Made by a program: the position numbers and the translations under genes
In this document: positions 1 through 6,294 of the stretch, piece by piece
Position numbering within the stretch: position 1 is the stretch's first letter
Layout: each line of letters begins with the position of its first letter
From: Deltaproteobacteria bacterium
Lineage (GTDB): Bacteria > Desulfobacterota > Syntrophia > Syntrophales > Smithellaceae
Length of the DNA: 14,438 nt
Direction of reading: 5' to 3'
Assembly: GCA_009668925.1 (NCBI GenBank)
Contig: SBEK01000106.1
Location: 1-14,438 of the forward strand
The notes under the pieces: generated by a model
Database searches by the model: none
The model's input: only the letters and a program-made list of their open reading frames with translations
Told to the model about the DNA's origin: nothing

Positions 1-169
1 CAGATGAAAGCCCGCCGGGACGACTGAAGCGGACCCATTCGGCGGGCCGGAAACCGCCGGCCGGCTGGTTATGGCCTACCCCTATATTTTGCCTACGGCT
101 CTCCTCTTTAAAAACTATCATTGTATTTCGGATTGCGCCCCCCTAGTTTAACACTGGTATCCATCGCTG

Positions 170-188
170 CCGGCGGTTTGACCGCCGG
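170..188. other. GC-rich hairpin upstream of the DUF488 gene
   Basis: An 8-bp perfect inverted repeat (CCGGCGGT, loop TTG, ACCGCCGG) lies 59 bases before the DUF488 start. No T-run follows on either strand, so it is not a canonical terminator. It may be the end of an upstream transcript or a 5'-UTR stem. The rest of 1-247 shows no gene I can support. Confidence 0.35.
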
Positions 189-247
189 ATGATTTGTGGC
201 GCCCGCGGTGGTGGATTCAGGGGCTCCCGCCCGAAAAGGAGATCGCG

Positions 248-796
248 ATGACGGTTTACACGATCGGCCACTCCACACGGTCCATCGAATCGTTCATCCG
301 GATGCTGCGGACCCACGCCATAAAAAAAGTGGTTGATATACGGGCGATTGCCAGGTCCAGACACAACCCCCAATATAATGAAGATGAGCTCAAACGCAGT
401 TTAGGGAGCGAGGATATTGAATACGTTCACTGCCCGGGGCTCGGCGGGCTGCGCCACACGACGAAAGCGTCGATCAATACCGGATGGCGCAATGCATCGT
501 TCCGCGGCTATGCCGATTATATGCAGACGCCGCAGTTTCAGGAGAATCTGGCGCGGCTCATCGACATCGTCCGCGAAAAGAAAACGGCCATCCTGTGCGC
601 CGAAGCCGTCCCCTGGCGCTGCCACCGTTCACTCGTCGCCGACGCGCTCTCCGTCCGGGGCATCACGGTTTTAGATATTCTCGGCGAAACCGGCGTGCGG
701 CCCCATGCGCTGACCCCGTTTGCCGAAATTCACGGTACGAAAATCACCTATCCCGGCACCGGCTTCGCGCCCGGGACGAAATGTGATGGATACTGA
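248..796 (+). CDS. DUF488 domain-containing protein
   Basis: A 182-residue cytoplasmic protein of the DUF488 family, whose biochemical role is not firmly established. The start at 248 is chosen because AAGGAG lies just upstream and the family N-terminus (TVYTIGHST, with IGHS at residues 6-9) begins there; an in-frame ATG at 194 would add 18 unrelated residues. The family signature CAEAVPWRCHR covers residues 117-127, giving conserved Cys117, Cys125, His126 and Arg127. A basic stretch DIRAIARSRHNPQY (30-43) corresponds to the family's DVR..P.S..P segment near the N-terminus. The gene stands alone, 85 bases before a secreted cytochrome gene, so a shared operon is possible but no functional link is evident. 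Family assignment is firm; function is unknown. Confidence 0.9.
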   Translation: MTVYTIGHSTRSIESFIRMLRTHAIKKVVDIRAIARSRHNPQYNEDELKRSLGSEDIEYVHCPGLGGLRHTTKASINTGWRNASFRGYADYMQTPQFQENLARLIDIVREKKTAILCAEAVPWRCHRSLVADALSVRGITVLDILGETGVRPHALTPFAEIHGTKITYPGTGFAPGTKCDGY

Positions 797-881
797 GATC
801 ACGCGCCCGAAAGAACAAGGCAGCCGTCTTGACTTTGCCTGCTTCATCGATAGGTTTTTAAAAGGAAAGGAGACATTCATC

Positions 882-1427
882 ATGAAGACAAAAATCATGT
901 TTGCACTGCTTCTTGCCGCAGCAGTTCTAATCATGCAAGAGAGCGGCCCGGCGCTGGGACAGGATAAATATTCTTTGAGCGAACCCAACGGGATAGCGTT
1001 TTCCGAAATCAAAGGATACGAAACCTGGCAGGTCATCGCTCCCAGCTACCGGACCGACGTCAAAGAAGTCCGGATCATTTTGGGAAACCCGGCCATGATC
1101 GCCGCCTATCAGAACGGCATTCCCGGAAACGGCAAACCCTTTCCCGACGGATCGACCATTGTCAAGATCGGCTGGGCGCAGAAGCAAAGCCCCGCGTTCC
1201 CGGTAGCGCTGGAACCGGACGCTCTGAAAAGAGTCGAATTCATTATCAAGGATTCCAAGCGTTTTCCGGATACCAGCGGCTGGGGATATGCCCGCTTTGT
1301 GTACGACGCCAAAGCAGATACCTACACGCCGTACGGGAAAGACGCCGCTTTCGTCCGCGAATGCCACCAGTGCCATACGCTCGTAAAGCAGAAGGATTTT
1401 ATCTTTACGAACTATCCCGTCCGCTAG
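882..1427 (+). CDS. Cytochrome P460 family protein, exported
   Basis: A 181-residue periplasmic c-type haem protein. The start at 882 follows AAGGAAAGGAG and gives a clean signal peptide: MKTK, a hydrophobic core at residues 5-18, and likely cleavage near ALG-Q at 26-27. The mature part has features I recall for the cytochrome P460 family: GIAFSEIKGYETWQ (37-50), ILGNP (66-70), NGIPGNGKPFPDG (78-90), a WGYARF segment (134-139), and a single haem motif CHQCH (161-165) near the C-terminus. Family members include hydroxylamine- or NO-oxidising P460s, but most homologues in anaerobes are uncharacterised. Whether the haem-crosslinking lysine is present cannot be decided without an alignment. An in-frame start at 720 would overlap the DUF488 gene and hide the signal peptide, so it was rejected. 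Confidence 0.88.
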   Translation: MKTKIMFALLLAAAVLIMQESGPALGQDKYSLSEPNGIAFSEIKGYETWQVIAPSYRTDVKEVRIILGNPAMIAAYQNGIPGNGKPFPDGSTIVKIGWAQKQSPAFPVALEPDALKRVEFIIKDSKRFPDTSGWGYARFVYDAKADTYTPYGKDAAFVRECHQCHTLVKQKDFIFTNYPVR

Positions 1428-1523
1428 TTCGGCAAGCGCCAAAAGTTGGAATGCTTTAGACGGGTGGTTTCCCGCATCGCCCGGGAAACAGCAGGAGGAA
1501 AATTGTTATGCCGGAGAGCGCTT

Positions 1524-2198
1524 ATGCGTGATCACGCCCCTTCCTACCGCAACCGCACGGATGCGGGCCGTCGTCTGGCCGTGCACCTCGCCCCCTACGG
1601 CGGCCGCGACGTTGTCGTACTGGCGATTCCCCGCGGCGGCGTTCCCGTGGCGGTTGAGGTCGCGGCGGCGCTGGGCGCCGATCTCGACATCATCGTGCCG
1701 CGGAAAATTCCGATTCCGGGCAACACGGAAGCGGGATTCGGCGCGGTCACCGAGGACGGCGTTGTCGTCCTCAATGAGCCGCTGGTGCGCGAGCTTGGCC
1801 TGACCGGCGATGAGATCGACCGTTTGGCGCGGAAGGTTCGGCAGGAAATCGCGAGAAGGCAGGACGTGTTTCGGGCCGTCCTGCCGCCTCTGCCCGTTTA
1901 CGGAAGGTCGGCGATTGTCATCGACGACGGACTGGCGTCGGGTTATACCATGATGGCCGCCGTCGGGTCGATCCGCAAACACGGCGCCAAACGCGTGGTG
2001 GCCGCAGCGCCTGTGGCGTCGGGAAGCGGATGGGAGCTCGTCCGGAAGACTGCGGACGACGTCGTCTGTCCGGTCGTTTCATCGGCTTATCCGTTTGCGG
2101 TAGCCAATTTTTATGCCGAGTGGTATGATTTAGACGACGATGAGGTGCTCAAGTACCTGGCGGCGTTTGAAAACACTCGCGGGGAGGCCAGACCATGA
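1524..2198 (+). CDS. Phosphoribosyltransferase family protein (COG1926-like)
   Basis: A 224-residue type I phosphoribosyltransferase-fold protein. The PRPP-binding loop is IVIDDGLASGYTM (131-143), with the acidic pair followed by the GxxSG turn. IPRGGVPVAVEVAAALG (35-51) is the pyrophosphate-loop region, and PRKIPIPGNTEAGFGAV (59-75) matches the predicted-PRTase family. The base substrate is not known. The start is ambiguous: ATG at 1524 gives the family-like N-terminus (YRNRTDAGRRLA) with a modest GGAG upstream; TTG at 1503 is in frame right behind the strong AGGAGG at 1493-1498. An out-of-frame 7-codon ORF begins at 1508. The stop overlaps the AmrS start (ATGA), so the two are translationally coupled and probably work together. 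Confidence 0.87.
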   Translation: MRDHAPSYRNRTDAGRRLAVHLAPYGGRDVVVLAIPRGGVPVAVEVAAALGADLDIIVPRKIPIPGNTEAGFGAVTEDGVVVLNEPLVRELGLTGDEIDRLARKVRQEIARRQDVFRAVLPPLPVYGRSAIVIDDGLASGYTMMAAVGSIRKHGAKRVVAAAPVASGSGWELVRKTADDVVCPVVSSAYPFAVANFYAEWYDLDDDEVLKYLAAFENTRGEARP

Positions 2199-3205
2199 TT
2201 AAAGAAGCCCGTCTGTGGGAAAAAATGGACGAGGAGCACGTTCACTGCTTTCTGTGCGCCCACGAATGCAAGATTGCCAAATCCCGGTTCGGGATATGCG
2301 GGGTCAGGCAAAACCGCGAGGGCACGCTCTATACGACGATCTATGGCGACGTCATCGCCGCCAATGTGGATCCCATCGAAAAAAAACCGCTCTACCATTT
2401 TCTGCCCGGCTCGCGGTCTTACTCCATCGCCACGGTGGGGTGTAATTTCAAGTGCGGTTTTTGTCAGAACTGGCAAATTTCGCAAACATCGACGAAGGAC
2501 GGCTATACCCATTCCCGCCGCGATGTGCAGCCGGCAAAAGTGGTCGAAGAGGCCGGGAGGCATGCCTGCCGAAGCATCTCCTATACCTACACGGAACCGA
2601 CTATTTTTTTCGAGTACGCCTTCGATACGGCAAAGCTGGCCCATGAAGCGGGTCTTTATAACGTCTTTGTCACCAACGGCTACATGACCAGACCGGCGCT
2701 GGAAATGATCCGGCCGTATCTCACTGCCGCCAATGTGGATTTAAAAAGTTTCAGCGATGATTCCTACCGGAAGAATTGCAAGGCGCGTTTGCAGCCCGTT
2801 CTGGATACGATTGCGGCCATGAAAGCCCTGGGGGTCTGGGTGGAGGTGACGACGCTGGTGATCCCCGGCGAGAATGACTCGGATGACGAACTGAGGAAGA
2901 TTGCGGAGTTTCTGGCCGGCGTCGACCGGATGATTCCCTGGCACATCAGCCGCTTTCATCCCGACTATGAATTCACCGACCATAAAGCCACCCCGCTCGA
3001 AACCCTGCACAGGGCGAAGGACATCGGCCGTCAGGCCGGATTGAACTTCATCTATCTGGGAAATGTCCTGGGGGGGTCGAATACCGTCTGTTATCAGTGT
3101 CGCACTGAAATTATCGAAAGACGCTATATGGGTCTGGACAGCACTCAGCTTACGGAAGGACGCTGCCCGCACTGCGGCGCCGGCATTCCCGGCGTCTGGT
3201 CCTGA
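2195..3205 (+). CDS. amrS: AmmeMemoRadiSam system radical SAM enzyme AmrS
   Basis: A 336-residue radical S-adenosylmethionine enzyme. The cluster-binding motif CNFKCGFC places Cys83, Cys87 and Cys90 on the [4Fe-4S] cluster. A Cys-rich N-terminus typical of this family precedes it (Cys18, Cys21, Cys25, Cys35, ending CGVRQN), and GDVIAANVDPIEKKPLYHFLPG (51-72) matches the PflA-like AmrS family. The C-terminus carries two CxxC pairs (Cys299/302 and Cys324/327) resembling a zinc ribbon. Family members often sit with AMMECR1 and Memo genes; neither is in this window, where the partner is a phosphoribosyltransferase overlapping by four bases. The reaction catalysed is unknown. Family call is firm. 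Confidence 0.92.
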   Translation: MIKEARLWEKMDEEHVHCFLCAHECKIAKSRFGICGVRQNREGTLYTTIYGDVIAANVDPIEKKPLYHFLPGSRSYSIATVGCNFKCGFCQNWQISQTSTKDGYTHSRRDVQPAKVVEEAGRHACRSISYTYTEPTIFFEYAFDTAKLAHEAGLYNVFVTNGYMTRPALEMIRPYLTAANVDLKSFSDDSYRKNCKARLQPVLDTIAAMKALGVWVEVTTLVIPGENDSDDELRKIAEFLAGVDRMIPWHISRFHPDYEFTDHKATPLETLHRAKDIGRQAGLNFIYLGNVLGGSNTVCYQCRTEIIERRYMGLDSTQLTEGRCPHCGAGIPGVWS

Positions 3206-3353
3206 TGCGACCGGCGCGTTTAGATATTATTTGACGTCGGATTGTAGCATTGGCTTAAAGGTAAAAAATATTGATCAAATGAACAGTTAGTACCTTTCAT
3301 GGCCGCTCGGCCTCAGACTTATTAAGGGTGCTATCATGGAAAGGAGTTTCACT

Positions 3354-4310
3354 ATGAAAAGACTTTTTTGCGTATCGTTTGCTTTGCTTGCGGGTGTCGT
3401 ATTCTTTTCTCAGACGGTTTTCGCCGCCGAACCTGACGCAACCGCCTTAAAGAGATTCAAGCCGTCCATCAGCATGGGCTATGCCTATTTCGGAGCGACT
3501 GATCTCGTTTTCCGGGGAGAAAACTTTGCCAGTCTGGGAGGAGTCAATAAAACCGCCGTCAATCTTCCCGGCAAATCCGGGAGCTACCTCGCCGGCGATT
3601 TTTCATTTTCCTTTACGGATCGTCTGAACCTGACGATCGGAGGGCGCTTCGCGAACGCTTGGACAAGACAGGACTCGCGCGAAGAATATAATGGGACGCC
3701 GACAATCGGCAGAAATTGGGAATCCGATGGCCAGTTCTGGGCAACCGCCGAGGTCATGCTGGCCTATGCGTTTGTCAGGAATGTTTCGTTTATAAAGAAC
3801 ATTTCGGGCGTTGTCGGCTTGCGCGGAGATTTCCAGCATGCAAAATTCAAGAATCCGACCCTGGCCACAAGCGTCATTTCCGACATTTCCGACGAAAACA
3901 AATTTGACATGAGCACCGTGTCGCCCGTCATCGGAGTGACATCGACCTTTCAGGGCTTCCGGTCCGGCATTTTCGGGGGCGACATAAAGATCGGTGTATC
4001 GGCAAGCCCCATCACCTCGGGATGGATCAAATACAAAGAAATATTCAGTGTCGGTTCATCACTGGAAGTGGATGACAATTTTTACCGCGCAGCGATGATC
4101 TCCGCATCGGCGGAAGTGACGGTCATTACGGCAAATCTTGGTCCCCGGGCTAATCTGCTGGTCTGTGCCTATGGCCAGTATACCCGGCATTTTATCGACT
4201 CGACAGTTGAAATGACCGGCACCGGCCTCGCCAATGGAGAAGCAAATTTCACATTCAGTATGCAGCCGAGCACAGCGATCGTGGGTGTGAAAGCAGCCGT
4301 CGAGTTTTAG
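3354..4310 (+). CDS. Outer-membrane beta-barrel protein, function unknown
   Basis: A 318-residue secreted protein. The start at 3354 sits 7 bases behind AAGGAG and opens a signal peptide (MKRLF, hydrophobic core, cleavage near VFA-AEP around residue 24). The in-frame ATG at 3336 lies ahead of that Shine-Dalgarno site and was rejected. The mature sequence has alternating polar/hydrophobic strands, many aromatic residues at strand ends, Gly/Ser/Thr-rich turns, and ends in VGVKAAVEF. The terminal Phe is the usual BAM recognition residue. These features indicate an outer-membrane barrel of perhaps 10-14 strands. I do not recognise a named family. It is monocistronic: 148 bases separate it from amrS and a strong terminator follows. 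Confidence 0.8.
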   Translation: MKRLFCVSFALLAGVVFFSQTVFAAEPDATALKRFKPSISMGYAYFGATDLVFRGENFASLGGVNKTAVNLPGKSGSYLAGDFSFSFTDRLNLTIGGRFANAWTRQDSREEYNGTPTIGRNWESDGQFWATAEVMLAYAFVRNVSFIKNISGVVGLRGDFQHAKFKNPTLATSVISDISDENKFDMSTVSPVIGVTSTFQGFRSGIFGGDIKIGVSASPITSGWIKYKEIFSVGSSLEVDDNFYRAAMISASAEVTVITANLGPRANLLVCAYGQYTRHFIDSTVEMTGTGLANGEANFTFSMQPSTAIVGVKAAVEF

Positions 4311-4322
4311 CATCCGGCCTGC

Positions 4323-4364
4323 GGAAAGCCGGCCGGGGCCAGTCGGCCGGCTTTCCGTCTTTTC
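4323..4364 (+). terminator. Intrinsic terminator after the outer-membrane protein gene
   Basis: A 13-bp perfect inverted repeat (GGAAAGCCGGCCG at 4323-4335, 8-base loop, CGGCCGGCTTTCC at 4344-4356) lies 12 bases after the stop codon and is followed by GTCTTTT. The stem is very stable and the T-tract short but present. Confidence 0.8.
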
Positions 4365-4610
4365 ATCCGCAACAGGAATTTCTACGGCAAGAGTGCGCTC
4401 CGCTTGCCGCCGCTTAGCAGGTCGGCCCGCTACGGTGGATTCCGACTACTATGAACCTATCACTTAACTGTCATTGTTATTCGATCCCGTCCGCCCTATG
4501 TTTTTTGTGGGGCGAGAAACACTTTTATAACCGGCATTTGCTTTCAAGGCTAACGGAGGCCGCACCTCGCGGGAGGCGGCCCCGGGAAAACGATCGAAAA
4601 GGAGGGCAAT
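4365..4610 (+). promoter_or_regulatory. 5' region of bfr with two stem-loops
   Basis: This 246-base gap holds no gene I can support. CGGCAAG (4385-4391) pairs with CTTGCCG (4403-4409). GGCCG...CCTC (4558-4568) pairs with GAGG-CGGCC (4573-4581), leaving a 2-base bulge and a 4-base loop. The second stem ends 17 bases before the strong AAGGAGGG at 4599-4606 that serves bfr. No convincing Fur box or sigma-70 promoter was found by eye. The stems could influence bfr translation, but that is inference. Confidence 0.35.
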
Positions 4611-5075
4611 ATGAAAGGCAATCAAGATGTCATTTCCCGATTAAATGCGCGGCTGGCGGATGAACTCACGGCGACCAACCAATACATGGTTCATGCCGAA
4701 ATCTGTGAAAACTGGGGGTATGGCAAGCTCAATGACATGATTCAAAAGCGCGCCATCACCGAAATGAAGCATGCTGAAAAATTAATCGCGCGCATCCTTT
4801 TCCTGGAGGGCATGCCGATTGTCAGCAAGCTAAACAAGATCAGCATCGGATCCGATATCGAAAAGCAGTTCAAGAACGACTGGGCCGCCGAGCATGACGC
4901 CATTAAATTTTACGCCGACGACATCAAATTCTGCACAGAGGCCGGCGACTTCGGTACACGGACGCTCCTGGAATCCATTTTGAAGGATGAAGAAGACCAT
5001 ATCGATGTCATCGAAGCTCAGCTGGATCAGATCAAACAAATGGGTGTGCAAAACTACCTGGGCGTTTATGTTTAA
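4611..5075 (+). CDS. bfr: Bacterioferritin
   Basis: A 154-residue 24-mer-forming iron-storage protein that oxidises Fe(II) and stores the ferric mineral. It aligns without gaps to E. coli Bfr over most of its length. All di-iron ferroxidase ligands are visible at family positions: Glu18, Glu51, His54, Glu94, Glu127 and His130. The inter-subunit haem ligand Met52 is also present (ITEMKHAEKLI), so this is a haem-containing bacterioferritin rather than a non-haem ferritin. The C-terminal MGVQNYL segment is typical. The Shine-Dalgarno AAGGAGGG is 4 bases before the start. It stands alone on + between two intergenic regions with hairpins. In an anaerobe its likely role is iron storage and protection against oxygen exposure. 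Confidence 0.96.
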   Translation: MKGNQDVISRLNARLADELTATNQYMVHAEICENWGYGKLNDMIQKRAITEMKHAEKLIARILFLEGMPIVSKLNKISIGSDIEKQFKNDWAAEHDAIKFYADDIKFCTEAGDFGTRTLLESILKDEEDHIDVIEAQLDQIKQMGVQNYLGVYV

Positions 5076-5136
5076 TCCCGCTTTGCGGGACGAGCGTTCA
5101 TTCTGCGGTTTGCCGCAGTAGCATGACGTTTCATGC
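5076..5136. other. Three consecutive short hairpins after bfr
   Basis: Directly after the bfr stop are three perfect 6-bp stem-loops in a row: TCCCGC-TTT-GCGGGA (5076-5090), CTGCGG-TTTG-CCGCAG (5103-5118) and GCATGA-CGTT-TCATGC (5121-5136). None is followed by a T-tract, so they are not canonical terminators. They may stabilise the bfr mRNA 3' end or be a degraded repeat. Confidence 0.5.
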
Positions 5137-5256
5137 ATACCCCGGTAAGTTGCCGCCGCGTGGTTCATTGAGCTCCGGGGACGCAAGACGTTCACCTCGG
5201 CCGGGGCTTTCCCGATGGAGCGGCCGGCCCGCGGCCGAACAACTCGAGGTTCGCCT

Positions 5257-6057
5257 GTGAATATTATCGTCTGCATCAAACAGGTGCCGGGTACGGCGGA
5301 TGTCCGGATCAATCCCGCGGACAATACACTGGTGCGCGAAGACGTTCCCAACATGATTAATCCCTTTGATCTGTATGCAATCGAAGAAGGCCTGCGCCTC
5401 CGGGACCGCTTCGACGGCAAGGTCACGGTCATCACCATGGGGCCGCCTCAGGCGGCAGTCGCGCTGAAAGAATCCGTCGCCCTGGGTGTGGACGACATCA
5501 TCCTGCTGTCCGACCGCGCGTTTGCGGGGTCCGACACCTGGGCCACGGCGTACGCCTTGAGTCTCGCCGTCAAGGCGCTCGGACCTTTTGACATCGTCCT
5601 TTGCGGCAAACAGGCGATTGACGGGGATACGGGGCAGGTCGGCCCCGGTCTGGCCCGGCAGCTGGGCGTCACCCAGCTCACCTATGTTTTTAAAATTCTG
5701 AAAATCGTCCCCGATTCCAACGTCATCGTCGTCGACCGGCTGCTGGAAGAAGGTCATGAAATCGTGGAGGCGCGGCTTCCGGCGCTCCTCACCGTCGTCA
5801 AAGATATCAACCAGCCGCGATCAGCTCAGCTTGCCCACATCCGCCGGGCGTCAAAACTCAAAGCCAGAATTCTGACCGCCAAAGACCTTTCCGGCGTTGA
5901 CCACAGCCGGCTGGGACTTGCGGGCAGCCCGACGAAAGTCGTCCATATATTCAGTCCGCCGAAACGGGAAGGCGTTCTGGTCATGATCGAAGCCGCAAGC
6001 GTGGATGCGGCCGCCCGGCAATTGGCGGATAAGATCCTGGCGGAAAACATTCTTTAG
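5257..6057 (+). CDS. etfB: Electron transfer flavoprotein beta subunit
   Basis: A 266-residue EtfB. The start is GTG at 5257, preceded by CGAGG, because the family N-terminus MNIIVCIKQVPGT begins exactly there. The upstream in-frame ATG at 5215 would add 14 residues rich in Arg/Pro/Gly with no family match. Characteristic segments are VTVITMGPPQAAVALKES (56-73), LLSDRAFAGSDTWATAYAL (83-101) and GKQAIDGDTGQVGPG (117-131), the flavin/nucleotide-binding region. The second and third segments resemble EtfBs of the electron-bifurcating type, which carry FAD instead of AMP; this subgroup assignment is inference. Its partner etfA follows after a 237-base gap occupied by a repeat element. No acyl-CoA dehydrogenase or EtfQO gene is in view. 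Confidence 0.93.
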   Translation: MNIIVCIKQVPGTADVRINPADNTLVREDVPNMINPFDLYAIEEGLRLRDRFDGKVTVITMGPPQAAVALKESVALGVDDIILLSDRAFAGSDTWATAYALSLAVKALGPFDIVLCGKQAIDGDTGQVGPGLARQLGVTQLTYVFKILKIVPDSNVIVVDRLLEEGHEIVEARLPALLTVVKDINQPRSAQLAHIRRASKLKARILTAKDLSGVDHSRLGLAGSPTKVVHIFSPPKREGVLVMIEAASVDAAARQLADKILAENIL

Positions 6058-6283
6058 CAGGGTGTTGAAAAACCCTGTTTTGCAGGCTGTTCGTCCGGGG
6101 GCGAGTTCCCGTAAGGAGGCGCAATCATGCTAAAGCAGCTTCCCTGCCGGTTTTGGCCGAAGGCGAAACAAAAGGTTTAGCTGCAAGGCATCGCGAGGGT
6201 CGGAGAGCGGAGCGTACTTTAGAGGGAAGTGAGAGCGAGAGCCGAAGCGTAACGCTGCAGATGAGCCTTTTTCAACAGACTGT
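6058..6283. repeat. MITE-like inverted-repeat element between etfB and etfA
   Basis: The gap between etfB and etfA is bounded by inverted copies of TGTTGAAAAA (6063-6072 and, reversed, near 6269-6278) and of CAGGCTGTT / AACAGACTG (one mismatch; 6083-6091 and 6274-6282). The interior has purine-rich sequence with GGAGCGTACTTTAG and ends in CTGCAGATGAGCCTTTTTCAAC. From memory, this pattern (TGCAAGGC...GCGTACTTTAG...GCAGATGAGCCTTTTTCAACAG) matches dispersed intergenic repeats of Syntrophus- and Geobacter-like genomes; this has not been checked. The left end also folds as CAGGGT (6058-6063) with ACCCTG (6072-6077) then TTTT, a possible weak terminator right after the etfB stop. The etfA Shine-Dalgarno starts at 6285, immediately outside the element. 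Confidence 0.65.
6127..6180 (+). CDS. Possible 17-codon ORF with strong ribosome binding site inside the etf gap
   Basis: AAGGAGG (6113-6119) stands 7 bases ahead of an ATG that opens a 17-residue basic peptide (MLKQLPCRFWPKAKQKV) ending at TAG 6178-6180. The Shine-Dalgarno is as good as those of real genes here. The peptide has no recognisable family and lies within or beside a repeat element. It may be a chance ORF, or the remains of the original etfA translation start before the repeat arrived. Low confidence as a real gene. Confidence 0.2.
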   Translation: MLKQLPCRFWPKAKQKV

Positions 6284-6294
6284 TAGGAGGGCCC

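Noticed and set aside
3257..3297. Inverted repeat AAAGGTA...TACCTTT before the outer-membrane protein gene
   Set aside because: Seven-base arms 27 bases apart in AT-rich sequence, with no supporting promoter or family context.
5215..5256. Longer EtfB starting at ATG 5215
   Set aside because: The extra 14 residues (Arg/Pro/Gly-rich) have no match to the family, while GTG 5257 begins the canonical MNIIVCIKQVPG with a Shine-Dalgarno before it.
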